From: Ulva prolifera
Lineage: Eukaryota; Chlorophyta; Ulvophyceae; Ulvales; Ulvaceae
DNA length: 64,000 nucleotides
Direction: 5' to 3'
Assembly (NCBI GenBank): GCA_023078555.1
Contig: CM041197.1
Coordinates: forward strand, 3,669,999 to 3,733,998
Part shown: positions 22,584 through 34,761 of the stretch, piece by piece
Numbering within the stretch: position 1 is the stretch's first letter
Layout: every line of letters starts with the position of its first letter
Position numbers and translations under genes: made by a program
The notes under the pieces: model-generated
Seen by the model: the letters and a program-made list of their open reading frames with translations, nothing else
Databases searched by the model: none
What the model was told of the DNA's origin: nothing

Positions 22584-24792
22584 TGGTAGCAGGGCACTGT
22601 GATGCATTGTGATGACGCAGCTACCGCAAGGTGCACAGCAAAACGGTTGCTAGCATGAATGGGAATCTGGCAATGACTGCACCCACGAATGCCTTCTGTT
22701 CTGCACCTGCGTCGAGATAGCCAACTGGCCGGCCTGGCGATGTACATTCTACGATTCAACAGCACAGCTCGCCACTAAGCTCGCCTTATTGTGTTGAACT
22801 TGAGGTCAACCTTGCTTGCGGACGAGTGCCCTTGCAGGGGCCCAGCAAGCAAGTCGGGCTTGCATTGCCATCTGGTTCGGTCCCTCAGGAGACACGCCTG
22901 ATGGATTCGGCCAGGCCAAATCGTTGAGCAAGAGTACAAATCGCACAACAGCGTGGCTGAATCATGCATGCTCTCGGCATAGACTCAAGTTCCTGCCGGA
23001 GCACACATGCGTCGATGCCGACAAACATTATCAAACCGCATTGAGATCTCGACACACATATGCATGTCACCGATTGGCTTGAACAATTACCTGGCTCATT
23101 TACGATCTGCTGAAGAAGTCATCGTCCAGATGATACACTTCCAGCCACGCGTGCGTCCAGAACACTGAGTGTGACGAAACGTCACAAGGCATGGACATGC
23201 ATTAGCTAGAGTATTCTGGAAGCCTCCGGATCCGGATTCTGGAAGCCTCCGGATTCCGGAATGTCCCGTCAGCACACAAGCTTATGGCTGGCAACACGGG
23301 ACACTGTCAACAGTAGTCGCCAGACCGTCTTGCGCGCCAGCAGGGCGGGCCAGCTAGAAGCACGAGTCTAGAAATATCTAGAAGGAGTGCTTATGTCAGC
23401 CAAGCATGGCTTACGCGATGGAAGGCTCTGGTGTGTACGGGGAACAGTGGGCTGAGCTCAGCACACTGTGGCAGGTGTCGTACACAGGCTGTCTTATAGT
23501 ACATAAGCAGCTGGACCTTAAAGAATAGAGGACAGGTCTCTCTTTCCATGACTCTTGACTAACAGTCTTTACACTGAGCACTGCACAGCAAACTGGGGTT
23601 CGAGTCCTGCTTTGGTTCAAGCGTCAACTCTTCCGTGATCCGGGCTGCAGCAGCGCATGCATGCACGTGTGCAGACCGCTGTACGCAGCGACCTTCACGC
23701 TTGCCAGCGGTGGCCGGTCTGCAGGATGCGCATATGCATATGCACGCGTAGGAAGAAGATCTGGGGCGGCGCAGCGGTCCGGGGCATGTTCGATACATCG
23801 TACGTGAGCATAACCTCTTATGCATGGCCATGGTGGTCAGATTCGCGTTCCTGTGATGACCATGCATCGTTCTAATGCGTGCGTGGCAGCAAAGCGTAGG
23901 TCGCTGAGCCCATGTCGCCAAGCTCGAGGTGGCTAGGGTCCCCGTGGATGCGCCGCGAGAGAGAAAAATGTATTGTTTTTACTTATATGATTTGCGTTAT
24001 CGCGTGGATGCACGGTCTACGCTCATGTCTCCGTCTTTGACGGCAGAATTCACGGCAGCAGCGTACATGCACCATGTGTCAACAGGCGCGGACACAGGCA
24101 TAGCGTCACTGCGGCGCCACAGACACTCCTCAATTGCGAAATACATGCTGTTATCGGCTCTAAACTGCACCTTAGGTCACTCAATGGACACGTCCAACCA
24201 GTCTGCACTCTGGCGATGGCCAGATGGCGATGACGCAGACGCATGCGGCTGCGTGCGGCGGATCAGCTCTGCTATCTGTACGCGCACGTGACCATTCGAC
24301 CCTGCAGATACTCCTGCGACCGCGGCCGCGTTGCGACAGGGGGCACATGCCGCGTCACGGCACCAGCGGCCGCCGGAGCTTCTATACCATTCGTACTCCC
24401 ACCCACACGCATCAACGCCGTCGAACTGGTACAAAGTGAGACAAAGTCTGAACACAGCATATCAAACCCTTAGAAGTTCGGCGAGCCGCGTAGAGCAATC
24501 ACGACTCAGACGGCGTGTGAAGGCCACCAGTCGTGCGCGTCGGTACATGCGGAACGGGCGCACGTGACAGAACCTCGTATTCCGATGCATGCGTGCCTCG
24601 GTTGCACCAATGCGATGCTTTTGCCACCACCAAACGTAGCCTTCAGCCCTCGCACGCCATGACTGCACCATCTGCATATATTCCTCGTACCACGCTCGCA
24701 GCCACACTGGACACTAGCTCATTTTGGATAGTTGAGAGTGTCAGACAACCCATACACTCCCTCTTTTCCGTCTTTCACGAAGCCTGTTAGCC

Positions 24793-26802
24793 ATGGCAAT
24801 CGCAACTACCATCGGGGCTGCGGCCATCCTGAGCCTTATCGCTCCAGCACTCGCTGCTGAGGAGTTTGATCCTCAATTCTACTCGAACACCTGGGGTGGT
24901 CTGTGCGCCACCGGCAAGCTGCAGACGCCCATCGACCTGCCAGCACGCTTCGATGAGCTGCCGCCAGTGCCAGAGAACCTGGTGACCACCGTCCGCATGC
25001 CTCTGGTCAAGAACCCAGAGATTGTCAACAAGGGTTCAGCTATCCAGGTGAGACTCTGCGAGCCGCTGTACGGCACTCCTCTGACTGTCCGCAGCGAACA
25101 AATCACGTTGCAGTGCTGCCCCTGCGGAGCCCAGGCTCTCCACAGCCGCTACTGTGACGTTTCTGGTAGCAGATTCGACTCACTGTATGGTTTGATGTCG
25201 AATAGGCCTGTGGTAAACCTGCGCTATCCTCACCTTCTTGCCCGAGTTGTGGTAGGTCGCTGCCCTTGGGTCTCTGCAGCCAGCGCGAAGCTGCGATCCC
25301 AGCCGCGCAAGCCGATGCGGTCGCACACGTGACTGCCTGCATGACGCGGCCGCTCCAAGGGATCTTCACACCCGCATGTGATCACACCCTGACACCACCG
25401 CGTCATCACCTGCTCCCCTACCACACCGTTTCGCGTATCTGGTAAAAAACTACTGTACAGCTTTGAAGTTCTTTAAAAGCCGATAGTCGTGAAAGATTGA
25501 GCGATTTTTTGTGGTGACGTGATCCTGGCTACCGAGACCGCGATTGTTACTGTGAGAACGCGGTTGGCGTTGCAGTGAGCCTGTGTCAGATGATCTGAGC
25601 ATAGATCAATGCTGATCTCTCCCCATATGTTGGTGTAACAATCCCACGGATGTGTGGGGGATGTCGCTATGCCCACATCACAGCACTCACTCCCGACGCG
25701 TTCCGGCCAACACATTCTGCGTGTGCCACTGCATGCTGTGCATCACATCGCGTGTGTATGTCACGTGCTTGTGTGCTCCCCTTCTTTCGGCGTTGCCTGC
25801 CTCTTGGTTGTGTTCAACCCACCCACAAGCACGTGCACTGCACTGCACTATGCACTGTTCTCCCAACACCAACGCATGCTTCCTGACGCGGAGCTCTCCT
25901 GTGTGCAGATCACATGGGAACCCGCCACCGCCTTCGACATGGACGATGACACGATCTTCCCGATGGTGGCTGCAGGCGGCAACGGCATCGCCGACGTCAT
26001 CCTCGACCCCTCCATCGTCCCCGACCGCATGATCAAGATGATCCCCATCCAACTGCACTGGCACGAGACCTCCGAGCACGCGTGGGACGGCCTCCTGGTG
26101 TGCCCCGCGCCATCCCCCCCTCACTCTTAACATTAGCATATTCACCTGTAACCACCCTGTAATAGTTGGTACACCAGTGTTGGGTCATCGGGCCCGATCA
26201 CACAGAATAATCCCGAATATCCAGGCCTTTTTTTGCGTGGCAGCCCTGAAAATGCAGAAAAGCGACCCAACACTGCTATAGACACTGCGGCATCGCAGCT
26301 GCTGCGCTAGGCTTCCTGTTGCCGTAGCGATGCCTGCCGGGGTTCAGTCATTCATGTCTTTGTGCCTGCATTTGGATGCAGGACGCAGTACTGTGTTTGT
26401 GCAACCGCGGGCGGATGCCTCGTCTGGAACACAGTCACTCATGCATGACGCATGCGCTGACGTTGTGTGCTGACTGTGCAGGCTGCTGCCGAAACACACA
26501 TCGTGACGCTTGCGGGCCCCGGCCAGGCGCCCCCAGCGTGGGGCTGCGACGCCGTCTGGGAGGGCGGCGACCCGGTGCTCGAGAACTGTACCGCCGTCTT
26601 TGGCGTCATGTACCGCCTCGGCGAGCCGACCCAGGAGCCCAACTACCTCGAGACGGCCATCAACGAGGCGCCGGACGTCGCCGGCGCGAAGAAGCCCCTC
26701 TCCGCTGGCCAACTCAATGTTGACAACATCATCCCTGAGGACAAGTCTTACTACACATACGTCGGCTCCCTGGTGAGCCTCTTATCAAATGATGTGAACC
26801 TG

Positions 26803-26845
<43 letters not shown>

Positions 26846-27435
26846 GTGTGCGCCAGTTGTGGCGGCACCTATTTGTCGGGTTGTGCACACTGCGGCGGAG
26901 GAGGCTGAAGCAGCTTTGTGGTAGCAGACATGAGCTTGTCTATTGCTGCCGCAGCCGGTTGCTCTCCTTGCTTCGTACTGATGCTTGTTGCCATCATTGT
27001 CAATCAATCCTGCGTCCTCCAGTGCCATGATTTATGTACAGTTCACATCTGTTGGGTACCGAGCCTAGTTTTCAGTTGCCACGCTAACGATGCGGTGCTG
27101 TGCAGACGACCCCAGAATGCAATGAGGGCCTGCGGTGGCACGTCATGAACGAGCACCACTACATCTCGTCCAAGATCATGCAGCAGCTCGAGAACCTGCA
27201 CGCCCAGACCAAGGACGACACCCCGGGCGCACCCACCCAGAACTTCCGCCACAACAACCGCCCGATCCAGCCCACCAACGGCCGCACCATCATGTTCCAC
27301 AACGCCGGCGACGCCGAGTACCCCGGCAGCTTCTCCGTCAACGACGAGGGCACCAGCGCTGCCGCGGGCGTCAGCGGGCTCATCGTGCCCGGCGTCATGG
27401 CCGTGCTCTCGTGCCTGATTGCCCTTGTGGCGTAA
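24793..27435 (+). CDS. Alpha carbonic anhydrase, secreted or GPI-anchored
   Basis: Hydrates CO2 to bicarbonate. Four exons, all junctions phase 0: 24793-25047, 25909-26097, 26482-26772, 27106-27435 (354 residues). Acceptors are GTGCAG or TGTGCAG. A signal peptide (IGAAAILSLIAPALAA) leads into WGGLCATGKLQTPIDL. Zinc ligands are the two His of IQLHWH and the His of AETHIV; the Glu of SEH and the Thr of SLTTPEC complete the active site, and NNRPIQPTNGR is the usual late motif. The proton-shuttle His of NxGH is Ser here (NKGSAIQ). The last ~25 residues are hydrophobic after a small-residue stretch, as in a GPI signal, so it should act at the cell surface or periplasm supplying inorganic carbon. 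Intron 2 contains a hAT MITE and intron 3 a (GT)n run. TGTAA at 27886 is a candidate polyadenylation signal. Confidence 0.92.
26175..26275. mobile_element. hAT-type MITE in carbonic anhydrase intron 2
   Basis: Perfect 12-bp terminal inverted repeats, CAGTGTTGGGTC and GACCCAACACTG, around a 101-bp element. Its reverse complement aligns with the 4804 copy throughout. Flanking octamers TGGTACAC and CTATAGAC agree at only four positions, so the target duplication has worn away. It lies wholly within the intron. Confidence 0.85.
26805..26850 (+). repeat. (GT)n microsatellite in intron 3
   Basis: About 20 TG/GT units with one C interruption, just after the donor of carbonic anhydrase intron 3. (GT)n is common in introns of volvocine algae. 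Confidence 0.9.
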
Positions 27436-27885
27436 ATGTCCATGCCGAGGACGAGCATCTGATTGTTGACTGCCGCGTGGCAATGAAGCTTGAGCCCAGA
27501 GCTTCCCAGTACCAACCAGAGGAGTCGCGGCGCAGGTGCCCGGCTCGTTGCCGCATCGTTTTCCCGCTTTGACGGTCTGGTGTTGCCAGTGAAGCACGGA
27601 TTTTTCCGCCCGAGTCAGGGCTGTGTGGGTATGACAGAGGAGTACAATGGATCACGCGTATGTGCGAATGATTGAGACATGTGTGAGGGTGATTGTGCAG
27701 GCGTTGAGTGGGTGGTGCTGCCTGTGGGGGAGGGTGAACGAGTAGGGGAAAATAGGCATGCTGGACGCTGGCACATGGATACATGCAGTAGAATAGCCGT
27801 GAAGACGTGGGCAGTGGCATGTGGCAACTCGCGAGAGAGAGAGAAGAGAGGGAACATATGTGCTGTCGGGAAGGTCACAGGTCCC

Positions 27886-27890
27886 TGTAA
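27886..27890 (+). terminator. TGTAA, candidate polyadenylation signal
   Basis: First TGTAA after the carbonic anhydrase stop, about 450 bases downstream. Assignment rests only on the motif and position. Confidence 0.35.
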
Positions 27891-29041
27891 CCTGCAGCAC
27901 ACAGTATTTGTCATCACAAGCTCGATCCTGCTTCCTCGTGTGTATTCCAACGTGCTACATTGTTGACATGCTGTTGAATTTCCTGTGCCAATGAATTTGG
28001 AAGAGCTGTTGCATTGGTTTCGCGGCAATTCCCCCTCAGGAGAGAGTGGGATCGGGCATGTGCAGCGTGTGTGCCGTGCCCATTTGTTGCCCGGTCACCG
28101 TGTCCTTGCAATTGGTGTCTCTCCTTTATCAATCCAACTGCATATAGTTTTTATTGCACAAATATGCTCTCCCTTCACAGCTTCGCAGAACTTGTAACAG
28201 GGAAATATTATGTGAATCAATCCCTCAGCCACCATTACCATCAGTTCGAAAATCACATTCAATTGAAACATTTAGGACATATCACGGTTACAGTGTCAGG
28301 TATATATGTCACATACATCACACTGATGAAAATGCATGTTATACCTTTGCACCGACTTTAACATCATGGGCAGACCTTACAGTTCTTGCCGAATCCATGT
28401 GCATGTCTGTGTACATACTTGTACATCTATATAAGCAACAATATTGTGTGTTGCACGTGGCATACTTCACATGCCATGGAATCCTTTCTGCAACATCCAA
28501 GGAACAAATCCTGCTGTGAACACTTGTGTGAATTATTCTCATTGTTCAGTAGATTGTTTGGCCATACCACCACAATAGCATAGCATGAAAACTTCGGGTC
28601 TCTGCCAGCATCAGCCCTTTGAGCCTAGTTGTAGCCTGCGAGCTCAGACTGAATCCAACAGCGACAGAGACAACATTGCAGTTGGACACAGCAGGACCAA
28701 GACTGTGCAACCACAGTGACAGAGAGCAACCTGTGTAATAGACATGGACGTCGCGCACTCTTCCTGAATAATTCCTCGTGCCCACCACATAAACGAGACC
28801 GTCATGTACCAATCCACGCTGGACAGCACAAATCGATAACCCACGCATACCGAATGCTGCCAGTCCATGTGATATCATGCGTACGTAGCAGCCAACACGC
28901 AGGTCATGGAGGGGAGTGCAGGCCAAATGCATCTCTCAGGCATACAGTCGCCTGCTCACATCAGGAAGAAGCAGCCTCATTTAGGCATGTCGGGGAAAGA
29001 CATCATGTTTCAGCAAACAGAATAGTAACTGGCAATATGCT
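27891..29041. other. No gene seen; 3' region between convergent genes
   Basis: Lies between the ends of the carbonic anhydrase (plus) and paralogue P1 (minus). Only short disconnected frames. 28.15-28.6 kb is comparatively A/T-rich. Confidence 0.45.
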
Positions 29042-30012
29042 CTAGAAATCAGAGTATTCCTCACGACCGTAGCCATCATCATCATAGTCCCGGTAATTGT
29101 CTTCAATCTCTTCCAGTGCGGCCCGGTACCGCTTGCTGTAAGGCTCCGTCTCATATCCTGCATCGTCCTTGTCCAGTGCCTTGCACACCTTCTTCGTGTG
29201 GTGCTCCAGCCAGTCTCGCTTGCAGACCGGCGTGTCCGCCTCAGTCGTCAATTGAGCATTCTTGTCAGCATACGAGACTCCGGTAGAAGCGTAACACATC
29301 AGAATGGCATCGAGTGGGCTCCAGCCTGCGCCAAAGATGCTGTCTCTCAACATCTTCGCCTTTTTCTGGCCGAATGTGAACGATCGTCGCTCGACTTCAC
29401 CTCTGCCACGGAGGCTCACCATGCTCGTCTTGAAGAAATTGCCGCTTGAGCCTGCCATGCTGTATGCGAGCTTGCAGTGATGCTCCATGCTCATGCGGCA
29501 CCGGTGGTGATACTCGTATTTCAGCCTGATTGCTGGGACGTCCGATCCGGCTGTTTTGCTGGCAGCTCTGATCTCGCTGGTGACCTCGAGGGTCCTGATA
29601 GAATTGCCGTCGTGACAGGCCTCCTTGACCTTAATTCTCACTCGATTTGCAATGAACTCTTTCGCGGCTGCTGCAGTCAGGCCCTTGCGCTTTTGAAGCA
29701 CCTCCTTCATGTTCATGACGAGGAACTCACGGAAGTCGTAGTCGTCACTGTCAGACCAATCACTCCCAGAGCCTGCAGCAACAGTCATCAATACGCAATT
29801 TGCAGAGGTCAGGTATCTCACTGCAGGTCATGAGCGTGATCAGCACAAGAGGTGCGCATGCGATGTCCGAACGCTTCCTCTCAAATGGAAGCTCTCGACA
29901 CGGGCAGCGGTGGAGCATGCGCTGACAGCCGTTATTATTTAAACAGCATCTGTGAGCAGGCTGTACCTGATTCTGCATCTGGAAGGGCGGGTGACGTTCT
30001 TCTTTGCACCAT
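29042..30012 (-). CDS. Conserved protein of unknown function, paralogue P1
   Basis: Exon 1 is 29967-30012 (ATG at 30012), exon 2 29042-29772, intron 194 bases with GTAC donor and TGCTGCAG acceptor, phase 1; product 258 residues. The start is chosen because the P2 paralogue has the same 46-base first exon: both begin MVQR and read ...ESG|SGSDW across the junction. Features: an acidic SD-rich segment after residue 16, KRKG(L/M)TAAAAKEFI, a YEYHHRCRM motif, RRSFTF(G/A)QKK, RDS(I/V)FG.GWSPL(D/E)AILMCYA, HHTKKVCKALD, and a Tyr/Asp/Gly-rich acidic tail. No signal peptide or membrane helix. I do not recognise the family. The conserved His-His-Arg-Cys and Lys-rich motifs could be nucleic-acid or structural contacts, which is a guess. 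Confidence 0.75.
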
Positions 30013-31165
30013 CTTTTCGACGCGTCTTCAAACCCGTCGCGTTTCCAGTCACACCAGTCGGAAGATTCAAAGTTATGCCTGTGAAACTTTAGGTATTGTT
30101 GAAGCCATGATCACCAGCAGCGGAAGATCCAGTGCTCTCACATATAGACGTAGTTTGAACGTACCTGCAGCTGGCGTGGCAACAGCGCCTCGATATCGAT
30201 TGTGCGATGGCTAAGAATAACTCTCGGTCTGACTGAACGCAATAAAAATGTGCATATGCTCTCAGCAGGGCTCGACTGAATCTCCGATTGCAATGCGCAG
30301 ACCTCTGCAGCTAAAGGGCGCCCGATTCCAAGACTTTGTCACAGCTGCAGCTCCTGTCCTCGCGCGCAAGATGCTCGTGCAGTTGTCATCGCATATTCAT
30401 TCATAGCCTACTGCAGAGCCTTCAAACTGAAAACTGGCCCCGCTCAGGTCGTGCAATGCTCTTGGCCTCACCATGCATGCGAGGCCGGATGGCAGACAGT
30501 GGCGAAGGTGTGAAGCCACCACGCAGGCGAATCTGCTGCCCGGGTCACCCGAGTGAAGTCAGGTGCCCCTTGTGAGCTCACACGATCGCGGCACGTACCT
30601 GCCACATACACGCTCGCAGCGGCGCCTCCTGCGGAGTGAAGTCAGGTACCTGGGCCACGTGGCCCTTGTGAGTTCACATGATCGCGGCACGTCCCTGCCC
30701 CGAACACGCACGCAGGCGCCTCCTGCCGCTGACCTGGCGAGCGCCTGCAGCTGCAGCTGTATGGCGGCACTTGGCCGCGGTCGCGACCATGCGCATGTAC
30801 ACAGCCAGCTGTCGCGAACAGAGTTTGAAACACTGTGAGAGTCACTGGCTCGACGTGGCACAAACACCCGACAGGCCGTTATGTTCGCTTGCGGCGGCGC
30901 CTCCATCGAAGACTAGTGTGAAGCATAGCCAAGAACTATATTTACGAGATCATGGCCAGTTTAAGCATGCACGCAGCGTGCGAACGGGCATGCTTTGTAA
31001 CACACGTACGGCACAATTGATTGTGTCCGGGCAATGCGTGCAGCAGGCTGAGGTATGAAAGCCGTCCCCGGGAACTCAGCATCACCCTCCTGCGTCAGGA
31101 GTCCTGACGACCAGTCCAGGCGCGCAGTAATCGCCTCGAGCTAGCTAGAACGTCCAGATGGAGCT
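30013..31165. other. Upstream of P1, no gene; local tandem duplication
   Basis: The 5' flanks of P1 and P2 are partly similar. From 30553 a unit starting GTGAAGTCAGGT and containing CACGATCGCGGCACGT occurs twice (30553-30625, 30637-30726), period about 84. No gene recognised. Confidence 0.45.
30553..30726 (+). repeat. Two-copy tandem repeat, ~84 bp period
   Basis: Both units share GTGAAGTCAGGT, CCTTGTGAG(C/T)TCACA, GATCGCGGCACGT and GGCGCCTCCTGC in that order, with small length differences between blocks. Confidence 0.75.
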
Positions 31166-31226
31166 GAGATAGCCGGCAATTTTCAAACGGGGGGGGGGGG
31201 CCCGTTCGAACATTGCCGGCTATCTC
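31166..31226. repeat. 26-bp inverted repeat with G9 loop
   Basis: The left arm begins GAGATAGCCGGCAAT and ends AAACGGG; the right arm (31201-31226) is its reverse complement except for two positions. The loop is nine G. The first 15 bases of the arms pair perfectly. Confidence 0.85.
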
Positions 31227-32562
31227 CCCGGGGCATGGCAGTGGGCCTCATGCACGGGCACAGGCGTGCTGCGTGCTGGGTCGTCTCCGCATCTGCGATC
31301 ATATGCAAGAATGATGTACAGACTCCACCACGCGCAGTTTATAAAACTGCGTGTGGATCCAACAGTGAGTCAGTGGGAGTCGTTGCGGCGTGCTGCATCA
31401 CATGCTGACTTGTACTTGGATGTGTGCGATGCTGAGTACTGTGCACACCCCAGAGCAACAGGGAGACCATGCGTACTTTGCATGACAGCTGCTTCCCAGC
31501 GACCACAAAGTGACAGCCATGGCGATGTAGAGCTGCTGCAGCACATGCTAATTGTGTTACAAGGACAAAGGCAGCAAGGCGGGCAGCACCGCGAAAGAAG
31601 CAAGCAGACGAAGCAAAGACCCAGACACCCACGCACGCAACACCCACCACACCCAGAAAACCCACCACGCGCGCAGCAAACGCCACAGATCCGCAGACCG
31701 CCAAGCACACACCCACACACCCACACACGCACGCAGAGACCCCACGGCCCGGCTAATTGTGTCACCAGCCTGCAGAGCGGATGCTGTTCGATCACATAGC
31801 ACGATTGCCCAAATGTCCGGTATGCCGGATTCAAGCTGCCACTGTGTGGTGCCCCTATCTAAGACCTGCGCAATTCTGTCTACCTTGCCGCCTTTGTCCT
31901 TGAAACGGATACACCTGGTGCAGCATCGAGTCACCCTCACCATACATACGCAGTGCGTTGCAACAACAGCAGCCACGCACGTGAAAATGGCACCGACCAG
32001 AGGCCATCCACCTGAGTGTCATGGGTTGGCAAAGGGGTGAGACTGGCTCAGAGGGAATGCCCCCGGCGGTGGTCAGCGCTGCACACCCAAGCCTGCATGC
32101 GCACGATCGTGGCCATGGTGACCTCACCGGTGTCTCAGCCTGAGAGGCACGCCGGGCTGCACCACCCCTGACATCTGGAGAAAAAAAAACAAAAAAAAAA
32201 ACTCATTTCAGAGGTCCCTACTTCCCCACACCGGCGCGGAAACGACCTGCCAGTGACTGCACCGGATGATTCCCGACAGCCACCTGACTCATACCCTGCC
32301 TCTCTCCCCTTTGCCCGCCAGCGCAGCTTTGTATCCACTCTCAAGCGTGCACATGCAAACCTGTTGCATATACTTCCACATGCCGCAAGCATGCGATGGC
32401 ACCATACGCTCACCACCCCAGATGCCTGGTTGCTCTAAGCTCTGCAGCAAGATCTCGGGTGACAGCTCTGCAAGCAAGAAGCGCAGCCATCCCCCGGCCA
32501 TCGAAGGAGAGCAACCTTGCCCGCTGTGAAGCACATACGAGTGGCCACCAGTGCCATGTGTC
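31227..32562. other. No gene seen
   Basis: Short frames only. A low-complexity A-rich stretch (32181-32201) and CA-rich tracts near 31.6-31.74 kb are the only visible structures. Probably the 3' flank of the minus-strand BTB-LRR gene. Confidence 0.45.
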
Positions 32563-34729
32563 CTACCACAGCCAGCTCATGTCCTCCCACACGGCCACAG
32601 GTGCGACCACCTCCGCCTCGGAGCAGATCTCCGACATGCCGTCCGCACACGCTCCGCAGGCGACTCCACCCTGCACCTGCCCACAGCCCCTACCCATGGC
32701 AGCCGCAGCAGCCGCAGCTGTGCCGACACGCTGCGTGCCGTGCCGCGCATGACCAACCCTGCACGCACACGCTCCTCCGCACAACTTCGCGACCGCATCG
32801 CGCAGCAGGCAGCGCTCCGGCAGAGCATAGATGGGGTTGTGCGCGAGGTCAACGGTCTCCAGGTACCGCAGTCCGCACAGCGCGCGCAGCACGCGCAGCG
32901 CGTCGCCAGCATTGATGCCGTTCCGGGCCAAGCTGATCTCGCGCAGGGCTGTGAGCCCTGGAAGCCACGCCAGCCACGCGGTGCGCGCGCTGTGTGCTAC
33001 GCGGCGTGCTGCGGCGTCGGCGCCGAGGGCGTTGTCGGCGAGGTCGAGGTGGGTGAGGTGCGGCATATGCATGGAGGCAATGGCGCGCAGCTGCGCTGCG
33101 TTGAGGTGGTTGCCTGGCAGGCGCAGCGTGCGGAGGCGGCAGCCCTGGACCTCGGTGGTGGGCGGTGCGATTGTGGCCTCCTGCACCACAGGCGGGGGTC
33201 GAAGTTTGCGTGTCGGCCCTTGTGTCCAGAGGGCACATGGTGCGTACACGCACTGCGAATCCTTCTCTCGCGACACAAGTCAGATCAACAGCAGAGCGCC
33301 GCGGGTGTGCGAGACAAATTGCACCGTGCCCTCTCCTCCGTGATTCGTGCTCAACGCGTAGCACGCACAGCACGCACCGATCGGCGATGTCCACATGGAT
33401 ATATGAGTATGTGATCATGCATAAACACGTACGCATCGCACCTCGGCGTCAGTGCCCTGTTGCGACCTAGCGGCAACACCTCCGGAAACTGCAGCCTCGA
33501 CGACCATCTCCTCGAGGCAGGGCAGTGCTGCTAGGGCCTGCAAGAGGGACCTCAAGGCCACGTCCCCGCGGAAGTTCTCGAGGGGCACGCCTCGAAGCTC
33601 GAGGCGCGTCAGTGCGCGCACCGATGGCAGATGTTGCACCAGCTTCTCTGCATCCATCTTGCCAGAGTACCCACGCCCTGACTGCGTTTTTATCGTCAAT
33701 GTGCGCAGCAGTGTGTGCCGGGCGAGCCATGCCAGCGGAAACTCTGAAATATCCATTGTGCCGCGATACATGATGCACACGCGCATGCATGAGAGCTTGG
33801 CATAGGACGCCTTGACCGCCGCCATCGCAGTCAGCAGATGAGCGTCTCCCAGGCTCAGGCGAGCCAGCTCGGAACAGTGCTGCAGATCAATGGCAACTTG
33901 CCGAGCCTCGTCGGCTGACCTATATGCCGAGGGCCAGGAGAGATCGAGCTCCTGCAGGTGGTGCAGGTGGTGCAGGTTGTGTAGGTGGTGTAGGTGCGCA
34001 ACCCCGAATTGCCAGACCAAGGCCTGTCTTGGCCACCCTAGCCCGCCCCGTTTCAGAAGAGATGGCCGCATGGAGAGCGTGCGCAGGCGAGGGAAGTGCG
34101 ACATGTCGAGGGGGTCAGTCATCAGGTGCGCAAGTCCCGATGGAACGGCGAGGGTGGTCAGCGCCGCCTGCGTGTGCACAGCCGCCACCAGCTGCGGGCC
34201 TACAGCGGGCCTTTCCTGCTCGCGTACGGAGACATCGATCGACAGGGCCTCGAGGCGGAGCTCGGGGTTTGCGAGCGCCGAGACGAGTTGCCCCGCGCCC
34301 CAGATATCGAGGTAGACGTCCGAGATGTCGAGGGACCGGAGTGACCGGGCATGGGCTTGCAGGCAGGCGGCGATGGCGACGCCAGTCCAGGGGCAACCAC
34401 GCCAGCAGTGGCATCCCCTGCCGCGGCGGACGCGGACAGCTATGCCGCGAAGGGCCAGGCTGTGGGGGGGGAGGGAAGTCGCGCAGAAGAGGATCCGGGC
34501 GGCGTCGTAGCAGGGCGTGTCCAGGAGGACCAGAGCCGGGGCGGGGGGGCCTGCTGCGGCAGCGGCAGCGGGGGTGGCGGCATGGGCGATGATGGCCTTG
34601 AGCCGGAGGAGTGGTGGGAGGCGGGAGATGACGGAGGGGTGGAGGACGCCGAGGGTGGCGAAGAGGTCGTGGGGGTGCAAGTGTGTAGCCGCAGGGAGCA
34701 TGTCCTGCATACGCATGCACTGGCAGCGT

Positions 34730-34761
<32 letters not shown>

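Larger units (their letters stand above)
19571..24792. other. 5.2 kb without a convincing gene
   Basis: Contains a G26 run (20013-20038), a short tandem repeat (22525-22583), and a pair of GGAAGCCTCCGGAT words near 23219 and 23243. Open frames at 21.16-21.8 and 23.93-24.29 kb do not connect through good splice sites or match known domains. The last few hundred bases should hold the carbonic anhydrase promoter; no core motif can be called. Confidence 0.4.

Noticed and set aside
23555..23625. GGGGTTCGAGTCCTG as a tRNA B box
   Set aside because: Good B box but no A box at the right distance and no acceptor stem.
31266..31834. Overlapping frames of 177 and 154 codons
   Set aside because: Low-complexity CA/GT-rich sequence gives open frames on both strands with no domain.
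32551..33414. 287-codon plus-strand frame
   Set aside because: Complementary shadow of the LRR exons of unit D, whose minus-strand text has proper LRR spacing.
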